Source of the DNA: JBIOJM01 sp044450785 | GTDB lineage: Bacteria; Planctomycetota; Planctomycetia; Isosphaerales; Isosphaeraceae | Reading direction: 5' to 3' | DNA: 14,697 bases | NCBI GenBank assembly: GCA_044450785.1 | Contig: JBIOJM010000263.1 | Coordinates: 1-14,697 of the forward strand | Shown: in pieces, positions 1-7,353 of the stretch | How the letters are laid out: the number at the start of each line of letters is the position of its first letter | Numbering within the stretch: position 1 is the first letter of the stretch | Made by a program: the position numbers and the translations under genes | Notes under the pieces: model-generated | What the model was told of the DNA's origin: nothing | Database searches by the model: none | What the model saw: only the letters and a program-made list of their open reading frames with translations

Positions 1-3
1 GGA

Positions 4-867
4 TCAGAGAGGCAGGGCGATGAGGTCGGTGGTGGCCTTCAGCGGCAATTCGCGGCCGTAGTTCGCCAAGGTCACGTGCATCCCGTTCTTGCTGTTGATC
101 AGCCTGTAGCCCAGGGGGTCGAAGAGGTCGAGGAACTGACCGAAGTGGTGCCCCCGCTCTCTCAGCAAGTAGTCCCCAATCTCGAACACTACCACTGGCC
201 GGTGGTTTCGGAGTGTTTCCCGGGCTCCTTGGAGAACGTCCAGCTCGTGCCCGTCGGTGTCGGTTTTGATCAAGTCCACGCGCTCGATCCCCTGATCCCG
301 GCAGAACTCGTCGATAGTCACGATCCGACTCACCTCCGCGGGACGGCTCAAGCCGCCATGGATCGGGTGAACAGCGACCTCCAACCCGTCGACCTTCCAG
401 CTCGAATAGGCCGTAACGAGTTGGGCCTCCGCAGAGTGGTTCGAGACGTAGGCGTGGATGGCCTGGATCCGTGCCGCAATGTCCGGGTTCAGCGAGAGAT
501 TGCGAAGCAGCTTGTTGTAGGCGTATTCGGTGGGCTCGAATGCATAGACGAGGCCCTCGGGCGCGCGCTTCGCGAAGTTGAGGCACATGCTGCCGATGTT
601 CGCGCCAACATCGAAGATCACGGCGTCTCGCGGAATCGAGAAATAACGGCTATCCGAGACGTGTGACTGGAAGTTTCCGAACAGGAAGAGCGAGAGGTCG
701 ATGCCTTCCGAGAGGTCGATGTCGTAATGGATCCCGCCCCGGGTGACTTGGCGTTGGTCGTCCCGGACAAACAGCCGCACCGCTCGGTAAAGACACCGCG
801 CCCCGAACAGCTTCAGGCGGGTCAACGGCAGCCTGTGGATCAATGAGGCCTTCGTCGTTTCTGGCAT
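4..867 (-). CDS. FkbM family SAM-dependent methyltransferase
   Basis: A complete 287-residue protein. The class I SAM-binding motif FDVGANIG is at about 85-92, with the ribose-binding EP pair at 111-112. The FkbM signature appears as IKTDTDGHE at about 200-208 (the usual family form is IKxDVEGxE), followed by VLQGA. FkbM proteins are SAM-dependent O-methyltransferases, and family members next to glycosyltransferases usually methylate surface sugars. It is the last gene of a minus-strand cluster, 91 bases after the GT39-like gene. The start is the only good ATG before the conserved region; the upstream GAGA is a weak ribosome-binding site. There is no signal peptide, so it is probably cytoplasmic. 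The family assignment is firm; the sugar substrate cannot be read from sequence. Confidence 0.9.
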   Translation of the reverse strand: MPETTKASLIHRLPLTRLKLFGARCLYRAVRLFVRDDQRQVTRGGIHYDIDLSEGIDLSLFLFGNFQSHVSDSRYFSIPRDAVIFDVGANIGSMCLNFAKRAPEGLVYAFEPTEYAYNKLLRNLSLNPDIAARIQAIHAYVSNHSAEAQLVTAYSSWKVDGLEVAVHPIHGGLSRPAEVSRIVTIDEFCRDQGIERVDLIKTDTDGHELDVLQGARETLRNHRPVVVFEIGDYLLRERGHHFGQFLDLFDPLGYRLINSKNGMHVTLANYGRELPLKATTDLIALPL

Positions 868-903
868 CGATGGTCTCGCTTGCGGGGTGGCGGAGGGACC
901 TAT

Positions 904-959
904 AACGACCCGTCAACGTCAATCATGTCTCGGCCTGCACGATTTCCCGGGGGGTCGTT
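904..959. repeat. 8-bp inverted repeat between GT39 stop and fkbM
   Basis: AACGACCC at 904-911 is exactly complementary to GGGTCGTT at 952-959, with a 40-base loop. The outer arm touches the stop codon of the GT39-like gene. It could be a weak attenuator or processing hairpin inside the minus-strand cluster. There is no T-tract, and the loop is long, so function is doubtful. Confidence 0.25.
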
Positions 960-2758
960 CACAGCGAGGATGCGGATCCTCGAAGTCCGGATCGTCGGCC
1001 CTGAGGCGGAGGCGGCCATTCCGGTGAACTACGCGGCTCGTCGTGCTGGTCTCGGAACCGGTAGATCGTCACCTCACTCTCGAAGAAGAGCGGGCGCGCG
1101 GTAGGGATCCTGTCGACGAGCTCGCATCGCTCCTTGATTTGCTCGTGGAGCGATCGATACAAGCGAACCGTCGAGTTCAGGAAGTACTCTTCGCTCAGGA
1201 CGACGAAAATGTTGAATCCGCGAGCCGTCCAGTAGTCGAGTTCCCACTCCTCATCCTGGAGCGGCCAGCTAAAGGGGAGGATCAGTTTCTCCTGCGCTTT
1301 CTGGTCGAAATCCTCCATGCCACCAATAACCATGGGGAAACTCCGAACGAAATACCCGCCTCCGGTATCACCTTGACGAGATCGCTTCTCTTCCGCCCTC
1401 TCGGGGAGCTTCGTTCCGTACTTTTTCGCCAGCCGTTCATGCCGTTGCCATTCCTCGTCCTCTGCCGCCGCGCTGACGGGCAAGCCGAAAATGGACCCAT
1501 TCGCCGCCAAGATCTTGTCTCGATCTGGTCGGACAATCGTCTTGATCGCCTTGGCCACGCGGGACGCCATCGGAGCCGCCGCGGATTGCCTCACGACTTC
1601 GAACGATCCGGCGAGCGTACAGGCGACGATGGCAATCACCAGCGACAGGCCAACGAGCCTTGAAAACCGTTTTCGCTCGCAGAGCGACAAGGCGGCGATG
1701 CAACCGAGAGTCACAGCTAAGACTTCAAAGGGGGGAAGGCGGTACTCGGCGATCCTCGTCCCGGAGACAGCGGCAAATCCCACCAGGCCAATCACGCTTG
1801 AGCCCCAGAGCACGAGAAATCTCCGGTCCTGCCGGACAAACGGACCAGCCAGCCATGCGATCACGCCGGCGGCCGTGATACCGGTGAGGTTCCCGGCGAG
1901 CATCAGAACGAGAACCCGCGCGATCTCGTAGGCAGTTCCCTGCCTCCATTGCGTCGTTCCGGCAAAACGCTGCTGATGGAGGAAGTTCTCCAGATCGAGT
2001 ACGAGCCCAAGATTCACTGGAATCAACAAAAGGACACAAACGCCCGATGCGATGAGAAGCCCACGGACGATTTCCAACCAGGACTGTTCGTCATTCCACT
2101 TCGAGACCGCCATCAATCCGACGAAAACCGGCGCAGCTACGAGGAGATTCGTCTGCTTGAAGCTCAGCGCGATCGCGAGCACCACACCGACCGTTACGTT
2201 GGCCCACTTCGACTTGGGATTGTCGATCTTGCGCAGGATCGACCAGACCAGGAGGAGAATCGCGAATGCCGACCCGATATCAGGTTTGGCGATGTGCGAA
2301 AACCGCACGCTGATCGGCCAGACGGCCACGATGCCCCCCACGATCAGCGACAACCTCTGAGCCAGGCCGAGACGGTTCGCAATCGAGGCAGCCAGTGGAG
2401 CGCAAAGTGCCCCGAGGCAAGCCGAGACGAGCCGCACCGCGAAGAAAAAGGGGGTCGGGTCGGAGAAATACTGGGCTCGAAAGTCGTCCGTGCCGTGCCA
2501 GACCCCGATGCCCCGCCCGATCGCGTACAGCGGGACGAGTACAGCAGCGTTGGCGTATACATAGAAATGCGTATATATATACCCTGATGGGATGATCTCG
2601 CCGGCGAGCACACGGACGGCGGACTTCAAGATACCTGTCTCGTCCACATTCGAGAATCCGATCAGCCCGATGCAGCGGGGCAACCAGGCGAGAAAGAAGA
2701 GCATTACCAAGCCGGAAGAGTCGGAACGGAATCGCGCCCATGATCGCAGGTTTTGCAT
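959..2758 (-). CDS. GT39/ArnT-like integral membrane glycosyltransferase
   Basis: About 599 residues with roughly ten hydrophobic segments in the first 390 and a soluble C-terminal part from about 395 on. The first segment (about 17-34) leads into an external loop with the acidic pair D39-E40. This matches the catalytic acid position of GT39/GT83-type enzymes, which use polyprenyl-phosphate-linked sugars on the outer face of the membrane. A second loop carries RFSHIAKPDIGSA, also typical of these GT-C enzymes. The ATG at 2758 is chosen because GGGAC lies 10 bases upstream; a GTG at 2761 directly precedes it. It follows the GT2 fusion gene by about 50 bases and is probably co-transcribed, so the GT2 domain could supply its lipid-linked donor. 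The last ~30 residues are proline- and serine-rich and poorly family-like. Acceptor and sugar are unknown. Confidence 0.8.
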   Translation of the reverse strand: MQNLRSWARFRSDSSGLVMLFFLAWLPRCIGLIGFSNVDETGILKSAVRVLAGEIIPSGYIYTHFYVYANAAVLVPLYAIGRGIGVWHGTDDFRAQYFSDPTPFFFAVRLVSACLGALCAPLAASIANRLGLAQRLSLIVGGIVAVWPISVRFSHIAKPDIGSAFAILLLVWSILRKIDNPKSKWANVTVGVVLAIALSFKQTNLLVAAPVFVGLMAVSKWNDEQSWLEIVRGLLIASGVCVLLLIPVNLGLVLDLENFLHQQRFAGTTQWRQGTAYEIARVLVLMLAGNLTGITAAGVIAWLAGPFVRQDRRFLVLWGSSVIGLVGFAAVSGTRIAEYRLPPFEVLAVTLGCIAALSLCERKRFSRLVGLSLVIAIVACTLAGSFEVVRQSAAAPMASRVAKAIKTIVRPDRDKILAANGSIFGLPVSAAAEDEEWQRHERLAKKYGTKLPERAEEKRSRQGDTGGGYFVRSFPMVIGGMEDFDQKAQEKLILPFSWPLQDEEWELDYWTARGFNIFVVLSEEYFLNSTVRLYRSLHEQIKERCELVDRIPTARPLFFESEVTIYRFRDQHDEPRSSPEWPPPPQGRRSGLRGSASSL

Positions 2759-2808
2759 CACTGTCGTCCCGTTTAGATCCTCGCGGGAATCTCACACGCA
2801 CAGGCTAT

Positions 2809-4338
2809 TCATGAGAGGTCCCCTCCGGCGCTACGCGGGTATTTGACCCGCCAGAAGGCCGCCCAGCAAGCCAAGAGCAGCGCCCACGTATGCCGGAGCG
2901 CTTTCATCTTCGACTGACCGGCGCGCCGCTCCTGGTAATGGATGGGCACCTCCAGGATCTTGCAGGTGCGCTGCGCGGCCCCGAACAAGTAATCGAAGTC
3001 ACCCCACGGATCATGGCCCATCTGGAAGCGGCGGTAATCTTCGCGAAAGAAGGCCTTCGTCCCGCAGAGGGTGTCGGAAAGGTGGATGCCTGTCAACCAG
3101 CTAACCAAGACGCCGAACAGCTTGTTTCCGATGAAATTCTGAAACTTCATGGACCCGGTGGCCATGGGATAGATGAGACGTGTGCCATTGATGAAATCGG
3201 CCAGTCCCTCGCGGATCGGGCCATAAAAGAAGGGCAGGTCCTCCGGCGGGACGGTCATGTCGGCGTCGAGGATCATCAGGATGTCGCCTCGGGCCGCCTC
3301 AAAGCCGGTGCGCACGGCGTGCAGCTTGCCGCGGTTGGGCTGATACGCCAAGCAGCGAACTTCCACGGCTGGGTTCAGTTCCGGCTGGACCAATTCGCTC
3401 GTGCCGTCCCGCGAGCCGTCATCCACCACGATCACCTCAGTATGGGTGCCCATCGCGGGCACGCGCCGCACGCATTCCGCGATGTTGCCGGCCTCGTTGT
3501 AGCACGGCACCACCACCGAAACGGAATAGTCGCCGGTGGCCGCAGCAGGCCTCGCCACCAGGAACTCGGTCAGGCACAGTCGCCGGACCACGGGCGTATG
3601 CGCCGCCAGCAAGTTGACCAGTGAGGTCAACAAGGGGACCTTCTTGGGAAGGAAAGTCCGGCGCGTCAATTTGACGACCTCAAAACCGTTCAAGCCCAAA
3701 AGATTGGCCGCATCTTGGCCGGTGACGAAGTTGCGCCGGGTGTCGGGAGTGCATAGGCGACGGCGCTCGCCCAATCGCAGCAGGGGGGTCCACATCGGGT
3801 TCAGAGTGCTGATCAGCAGACGCCCCCGCGGCTTCAGCAACCGGCGGCAGTTGCGGAGCAGGGTCTGGATATCTTCGAGGTACTCGAGGAGGTTGTTGAT
3901 CAGGATGCAATCGAAGCGCTCCGGGGTGTCATAGAAGGTGGCGTCCGCCTCGACGAACTCCAGGGCCGGATACTTGCGGCTTGCCTTCTCGACCATGCGC
4001 CCGGAGAGATCGATGCCCACGCCATTTCCCGGCCGGACGGCGGCCAACAGATCGCCCGTGGCGCAGCCGAGTTCGAGGACCGCCAACCCCGGCGATACGT
4101 AGGTGCGGAACAAGGCGCGCTGGGTGCGATGGAAGTAAGCGTTGCGGTCCCGGTAGAGCTCCCAGTTATCGGCCATGGGGTCGAAGTAAGCGGCCAGGAC
4201 CTCAGCCTTGGCCCGCTGGCGCATGCCCGGGTAGGTCCCAGCCGAGGGATCGGGCGGGGATCGGTTGTCCGAGAGGGCTTCGGGGCGGATGGCGACTCCA
4301 GGGGGTTGAGGGACACCTGCCGCCTGGTTCTCGGCCAT
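2809..4338 (-). CDS. Fusion of class I methyltransferase and GT2 glycosyltransferase (DPM1-like)
   Basis: About 509 residues with two domains. Residues about 84-265 form a class I methyltransferase with motif I LELGCATGD (88-96), an acidic end of strand 2 (GVGID, 106-110) and the LLKPRGRLLIS post-motif. Residues about 272-500 form a GT-A glycosyltransferase of family 2, with VSVVVPCYNE, the VVDDGS nucleotide site (305-309) and a DAD metal-binding motif (358-360). The C-terminal part resembles dolichyl/polyprenyl-phosphate mannose synthases, and a hydrophobic patch near 483-496 may contact the membrane. The ATG at 4338 has GGGAG 8 bases upstream. The frame stays open to a TTG at 4419 and an ATG at 4401, but those extra residues look non-conserved. 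It is the first gene of the glycan cluster. Inferred role: making a lipid-linked sugar for the neighbouring GT39-like enzyme. The methylated substrate is unknown. Confidence 0.85.
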   Translation of the reverse strand: MAENQAAGVPQPPGVAIRPEALSDNRSPPDPSAGTYPGMRQRAKAEVLAAYFDPMADNWELYRDRNAYFHRTQRALFRTYVSPGLAVLELGCATGDLLAAVRPGNGVGIDLSGRMVEKASRKYPALEFVEADATFYDTPERFDCILINNLLEYLEDIQTLLRNCRRLLKPRGRLLISTLNPMWTPLLRLGERRRLCTPDTRRNFVTGQDAANLLGLNGFEVVKLTRRTFLPKKVPLLTSLVNLLAAHTPVVRRLCLTEFLVARPAAATGDYSVSVVVPCYNEAGNIAECVRRVPAMGTHTEVIVVDDGSRDGTSELVQPELNPAVEVRCLAYQPNRGKLHAVRTGFEAARGDILMILDADMTVPPEDLPFFYGPIREGLADFINGTRLIYPMATGSMKFQNFIGNKLFGVLVSWLTGIHLSDTLCGTKAFFREDYRRFQMGHDPWGDFDYLFGAAQRTCKILEVPIHYQERRAGQSKMKALRHTWALLLACWAAFWRVKYPRSAGGDLS

Positions 4339-4346
4339 GCTGATTT

Positions 4347-4351
4347 CTCCC
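4347..4351 (-). promoter_or_regulatory. Ribosome-binding site deciding the MT-GT2 start
   Basis: On the minus strand this reads GGGAG, 8 bases before the ATG at 4338. The upstream candidates at 4401 and 4419 have only weak or badly spaced purine runs, so this site favours the shorter protein. Confidence 0.55.
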
Positions 4352-4562
4352 GGAGTTCCGCGAGCCGTAAGGGGGCAGTCCTCCCGGCCGTCAGAGCACA
4401 TCCGTTTAATTCTCTTCAAAGCCTCTCAGCGTTGCATTCCGTCCCCGTTGGTAAGCAAAAAAAGCGTCAGGTCGCCTGATGACGTGGCAGAGATCGGCGA
4501 GGAGTGCCCTTCACCACTATAGGACGCGCGACGGGCAATTCCATATTATGATACACCTGCAA

Positions 4563-4576
4563 GGGATTTCAATCCC
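4563..4576. promoter_or_regulatory. Perfect inverted repeat, possible operator
   Basis: GGGATT, a 2-base centre TC, then AATCCC: perfect 6-bp arms. The size and position in a divergent intergenic region would suit a dimeric regulator. No known regulator motif is recognised. Confidence 0.25.
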
Positions 4577-4675
4577 AAAGGAAAGCACGGATGCAGGCGT
4601 GTTGTTCTTTGGCTGCCGCCAGCCGATCGATTTGAATTCAGGGGCGAGGATCTCCTGCGCCTCTTCCGGATTTCG

Positions 4676-4703
4676 GTATGAAGTTTTTGACGAAACGACA
4701 TAC
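4676..4703. promoter_or_regulatory. Candidate NikR operator
   Basis: GTATGA at 4676-4681, a 16-base spacer, then ACATAC at 4698-4703. The established E. coli NikR operator is GTATGA-N16-TCATAC, so 11 of 12 half-site bases and the exact spacing agree. NikR is a nickel-dependent ribbon-helix-helix repressor. The site covers the -35 and part of the spacer of the promoter at 4687-4715, as expected for repression. It lies 86 bases before a nickel/cobalt importer gene, a fitting target. No nikR gene is in this window, so its presence elsewhere in the genome is assumed. Confidence 0.6.
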
Positions 4704-4715
4704 GGCCGCTACCAT
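4687..4715 (+). promoter_or_regulatory. Sigma70-like promoter of the ECF importer operon
   Basis: TTGACG (4687-4692, 5 of 6 consensus) is separated by exactly 17 bases from TACCAT (4710-4715, 4 of 6). Transcription would start near 4722, leaving a leader of about 68 bases before the cbiM ATG. The -35 lies inside the NikR-like site. Confidence 0.5.
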
Positions 4716-4777
4716 GGGGTATTCAAGGGGAAGTTGCGCCGGATCGATGAGCGGGGCGCTGTTACGGCCTTCCGGGC

Positions 4778-4783
4778 GAGGTG
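4778..4783 (+). promoter_or_regulatory. Ribosome-binding site of cbiM
   Basis: GAGGTG lies 6 bases before the ATG at 4790. It rules out the in-frame GTG at 4781, which falls inside the site. This matters because the metal-binding N-terminus must begin Met-His. Confidence 0.75.
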
Positions 4784-4789
4784 ACACCG

Positions 4790-5773
4790 ATGCACATTCC
4801 GGACGGTCCGCTCGATTCCAGCGTGGCGATCGTGACGGGGATGATCGGGGCAGGGGGGCTGGTGTTCGCTCTCCGTCAGCTCGAGCGGCGGCTGGGCGAA
4901 CGAACGACGGTGCTCATGGGCACGATGTCGGCGTTCGTCTTTGCCGCGCAGATGGTGAACTTTCCGGCCGGGCCCGGGGTTTCGGGGCATCTGCTGGGTG
5001 GCGTGCTGGCTTCGGTGCTGCTGGGTCCATGGGCGGGCGCTGTGGTGATCGCGGCCGTCCTGCTGGTGCAGTGCTTTCTCTTTGCTGACGGCGGTGTGAC
5101 GGCCCTCGGCGCCAATTTCGTCAACATGGGACTGATCGGGGCCGTTCTGGGCTACGCGATCTATGCGCCGATCCGCCGCTCTATTGGTGGCCCGAAGGGC
5201 GTCTTGATCGCCGCCATGGTCGCCGCATGGTTCTCGGTGCTGCTGGCCGCCGGAGCGTTTGCCGTCGAGCTGGCGGCATCGGGCCGCCGTGCCGATTTCT
5301 TGCAGATCCTGAGCTGGATGGCGCTGGTACACGCGGCGATCGGGCTCGGCGAGGCGATCATCACGGGCCTGGTCGTTCGGTTCTTGCTGGTCAGGAGGCC
5401 GGACCTTTTTGAAAGTGCCGAAGACTCGGTTGCCGGGCGATCCGTCGTGGGGCGGTGGGGCTTGACGCTGGTGGGCGGTCTGGCCGTTGCGCTGGCGATC
5501 GCCGTGTTCCTGGCACCGTTCGCCTCCCAATCTCCCGACGGCCTCGAGTTCGTGGGCGAGAAGCTGGGGTTCTTGTCGGAGTCTTCCCCACCGCCACCCA
5601 TACGCGCGCCGATTCCCGAATATCGACTACCGATTGCCGGGGTGAATCATGTGAAGGTGGCGACCGCCGCCGCTGGCCTGGTCGGCACCCTGGTCGTCTT
5701 CGGGGTTGCCTGGGGGATGGCGCGGGTCTTGACCCACTCGAAGGGTAAAGAGGCGACGCCCGATGCGGCTTGA
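4790..5773 (+). CDS. cbiM: ECF nickel/cobalt transporter substrate-binding protein with fused PDGLE domain (CbiM/NikM-N type)
   Basis: The 327-residue protein begins MHIPDG, the hallmark of CbiM/NikM S components. In the known NikM structure the metal is held by the N-terminus, His2 and His67; here His2 and His67 (in SGHLLGG) are both present. Several membrane segments follow to about residue 200. A second module, with a membrane segment at about 224-243, the SPDGLE motif (248-253) and a final segment near 290-312, corresponds to the NikN/CbiN accessory protein fused on. It captures Ni2+ or Co2+ at the inner membrane. Its stop codon overlaps the start of cbiQ. The NikR-like site upstream and the lack of a cobalamin riboswitch favour nickel, but the sequence alone does not prove the metal. 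Confidence 0.93.
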   Translation: MHIPDGPLDSSVAIVTGMIGAGGLVFALRQLERRLGERTTVLMGTMSAFVFAAQMVNFPAGPGVSGHLLGGVLASVLLGPWAGAVVIAAVLLVQCFLFADGGVTALGANFVNMGLIGAVLGYAIYAPIRRSIGGPKGVLIAAMVAAWFSVLLAAGAFAVELAASGRRADFLQILSWMALVHAAIGLGEAIITGLVVRFLLVRRPDLFESAEDSVAGRSVVGRWGLTLVGGLAVALAIAVFLAPFASQSPDGLEFVGEKLGFLSESSPPPPIRAPIPEYRLPIAGVNHVKVATAAAGLVGTLVVFGVAWGMARVLTHSKGKEATPDAA

Positions 5774-6416
5774 GGGGCTCGATCGTTTTAGCGCGGGCCA
5801 AGGTCCGCTGCACCGGCTCGATGCGCGGCTCAAGCTGATCGCCGCCGTGGTCTTCGTCTTGATCGCGGTCACGACGCCGATCGGCGCCTGGACGGCATTG
5901 GGCGCGGAAGGGCTCGTCCTTGCGTTCATCATCGGGCTGGCGGGAATCCCGCCTCGCGAACTGGCGCGGCGCTGGCTGGGCTTCTTCGTCCTGGTCGGTT
6001 TTCTGGCGGTCGTGGTCGCGCCGGCGCACCCGGCGCGGGCGCACTACGGGCTGGCTGTCGTGGCGTCGACGATCCTGATCAAGAACAGCCTGGCGCTCGT
6101 GACCATGCTGGTCCTGGCGGGCGTCACACCGTTCCACAAGCTGCTGGCGGGCCTGCGGAAGCTGGGCGTTCCGCTCTTGCTGGTCGCCACTCTCCAGTTC
6201 ATGGAGCGCTACCGTTATGTGCTCATGGATGAGCTCGACCGCATGGCGACCGCGCGGCGGGCGCGGACCTTCACCCGCGGCGGTGCCCCAGGCTGGAGCG
6301 TGCTCACGGGCTTGATCGGCATGCTCTTCCTGCGGACGTTTGAACGAGCGGAGCGAGTTCACGGAGCCATGGTTGCTCGGGGTTGGCAGGGAACTCTGCA
6401 TCACCTCGATGATTGA
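5763..6416 (+). CDS. cbiQ: ECF transporter transmembrane (T) component CbiQ
   Basis: A 217-residue membrane protein with about five hydrophobic segments. Two conserved coupling-helix motifs of the T component are visible: ARRAR at about 164-168 and ARG (in MVARGW) at 205-207. These contact the ATPase and transmit ATP hydrolysis to the S component. The ATG lies inside the end of cbiM (11-base overlap) with GAGG about 9 bases upstream, indicating translational coupling. The 3' end overlaps cbiO. Length and motif order are normal for the family. Confidence 0.92.
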   Translation: MRLEGLDRFSAGQGPLHRLDARLKLIAAVVFVLIAVTTPIGAWTALGAEGLVLAFIIGLAGIPPRELARRWLGFFVLVGFLAVVVAPAHPARAHYGLAVVASTILIKNSLALVTMLVLAGVTPFHKLLAGLRKLGVPLLLVATLQFMERYRYVLMDELDRMATARRARTFTRGGAPGWSVLTGLIGMLFLRTFERAERVHGAMVARGWQGTLHHLDD

Positions 6417-7320
6417 GCCAGCTTACACGACAAACGCAGGGCCGGCCCAGGCGGCCCGACCCGAGAGGATGATCGAGGCCGATCGAACCGGCCCCACGAC
6501 GATGGTGACGAGTGACGGCGGCCAATCCGTTCCCGCGATCCGGCTGAGCGGCCTGGAGTACCGCTATCCCGATGGGAAAGACGCTCTGCGCGGCGTTGAT
6601 CTGACCGTTCGGGCGGGTGAGTCGGTCGCGGTCGTCGGCCCCAACGGAGCGGGCAAGAGCACGCTCCTGCTGCACCTGAACGGTCTCTTGCCGGGGAAGT
6701 CGCGCGCCACGGCCGGCCACGGTCACGGCGCCGGCTGGGACGCACGCCACGGCCGGCGTTCCCCCGAGCCGCACGTGTGGATCGGCGGACTGGAGGTCAG
6801 TACGCGAAACGCGCCCGAAGTGCGCCGGCAGGTCGGACTCGTCTTTCAGGATCCGGACGACCAGCTTTTCTGCAATACGGTGATCGAGGACGTGGCGTTC
6901 GGACCGCTCAATCAGGGCAAGACCCCGGCCGAGGCGCGGAAGATCGCCCTGGAATGCCTGGCGCGGGTCGAGCTGCAGGCGGAGGCCGATCGGCCGCCCC
7001 ATCATCTCAGCTTCGGCGAGCGCAAGCGCGCGTGCCTGGCCGGCGTCCTGGCGTGCCGGCCGTCAGTGCTTGTCCTCGACGAGCCCTCCGCCAACCTCGA
7101 CCCGCGCGGCCGAAGGCGGTTCATTCAGCTCCTTCTGAAACTGAGCTGCACCAAGCTGATCGCCACTCACGACCTCGAGATGGTTCTCGAAGTCTGTCCC
7201 CGGGCGGTCTTGCTCGACGCCGGCCGGGTCGTCGCCGACGGACCGAGCCCGACCCTCTTGGCCGACGCCAAGCTGATGGAAGCGCACGGGCTCGAGCAGC
7301 CGTTGAGTCTCAGGAAGTAG
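6409..7320 (+). CDS. cbiO: ECF transporter ATPase CbiO with His-rich insert
   Basis: About 303 residues from the ATG at 6409, which overlaps the cbiQ stop (ATGATTGA) and suggests coupled translation. ATGs at 6469 and 6502 are also possible, since residues 1-43 are not conserved. ABC ATPase motifs are complete: Walker A GPNGAGKS (77-84), Q-loop Q147 in VFQDPDDQLF, signature LSFGE (200-204), Walker B LVLDE (221-225) and switch His254. The order and the LSFGE form are typical of CbiO. Between Walker A and the Q-loop lies an extra segment of about 25 residues with GHGHG, ARHG and EPHV (His104, 106, 114, 122), which may bind metal. It powers the importer; the single ATPase presumably acts as a homodimer. 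Confidence 0.92.
   Translation: MIEPAYTTNAGPAQAARPERMIEADRTGPTTMVTSDGGQSVPAIRLSGLEYRYPDGKDALRGVDLTVRAGESVAVVGPNGAGKSTLLLHLNGLLPGKSRATAGHGHGAGWDARHGRRSPEPHVWIGGLEVSTRNAPEVRRQVGLVFQDPDDQLFCNTVIEDVAFGPLNQGKTPAEARKIALECLARVELQAEADRPPHHLSFGERKRACLAGVLACRPSVLVLDEPSANLDPRGRRRFIQLLLKLSCTKLIATHDLEMVLEVCPRAVLLDAGRVVADGPSPTLLADAKLMEAHGLEQPLSLRK
6705..6757 (+). repeat. 13-bp direct repeat bracketing the His-rich insert
   Basis: CGCCACGGCCGGC occurs at 6705-6717 and again at 6745-6757, a 40-base period. The period is not a multiple of three, so the copies are read in different frames. This suggests that slippage or duplication created part of the insert in the ATPase. Confidence 0.6.
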
Positions 7321-7349
7321 TGGTCCTTGGTCCTTGGACCAAGGACCAA
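7321..7349. repeat. Perfect 23-bp palindrome plus direct repeat at a convergent junction
   Basis: TTGGTCCTTGG (7327-7337), one central base, then CCAAGGACCAA (7339-7349) are perfectly complementary. The 7-base unit TGGTCCT is also repeated directly at 7321 and 7328. It begins immediately after the cbiO stop and ends 4 bases before the stop of the opposing kinase gene, filling the 33-base junction. It could act as a bidirectional terminator, although neither side has a T-tract. Confidence 0.8.
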
Positions 7350-7353
7350 TGAC

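Larger units (their letters stand above)
4339..4789. other. Divergent intergenic region between glycan cluster and ECF importer
   Basis: This 451-base stretch separates the minus-strand glycan cluster from the plus-strand importer operon. The open frame at 4479-4784 has no recognisable protein similarity and little third-position GC bias, so I treat the region as non-coding. It contains a short hairpin (TCAGG/CCTGA arms at 4467-4479), a perfect 6+6 inverted repeat at 4563-4576, a NikR-like operator at 4676-4703, a sigma70-like promoter at 4687-4715 and the cbiM ribosome-binding site. No cobalamin riboswitch B12 box was found. I saw no convincing promoter for the minus-strand cluster. Confidence 0.6.

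Noticed and set aside
76..666. A 196-codon plus-strand frame over the FkbM gene
   Set aside because: Antisense shadow of a gene with clear methyltransferase motifs.
868..958. Internal promoter for the FkbM gene (tandem TTGACG on the minus strand)
   Set aside because: The nearest TATAGG is only 12 bases or fewer away, and no -10 lies at 16-18 bases.
2571..2582. Exact palindrome GTATATATATAC
   Set aside because: It lies inside the GT39-like gene and encodes part of the conserved-looking Tyr-rich loop; an AT-rich codon patch is sufficient explanation.
4479..4784. A 101-codon frame just upstream of cbiM
   Set aside because: No family similarity, little codon bias, and it spans the promoter, NikR-like site and ribosome-binding site of the importer operon.
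4420..4789. Cobalamin riboswitch upstream of the importer
   Set aside because: No B12-box-like sequence or matching stem arrangement was found by eye; a covariance-model search would settle it.
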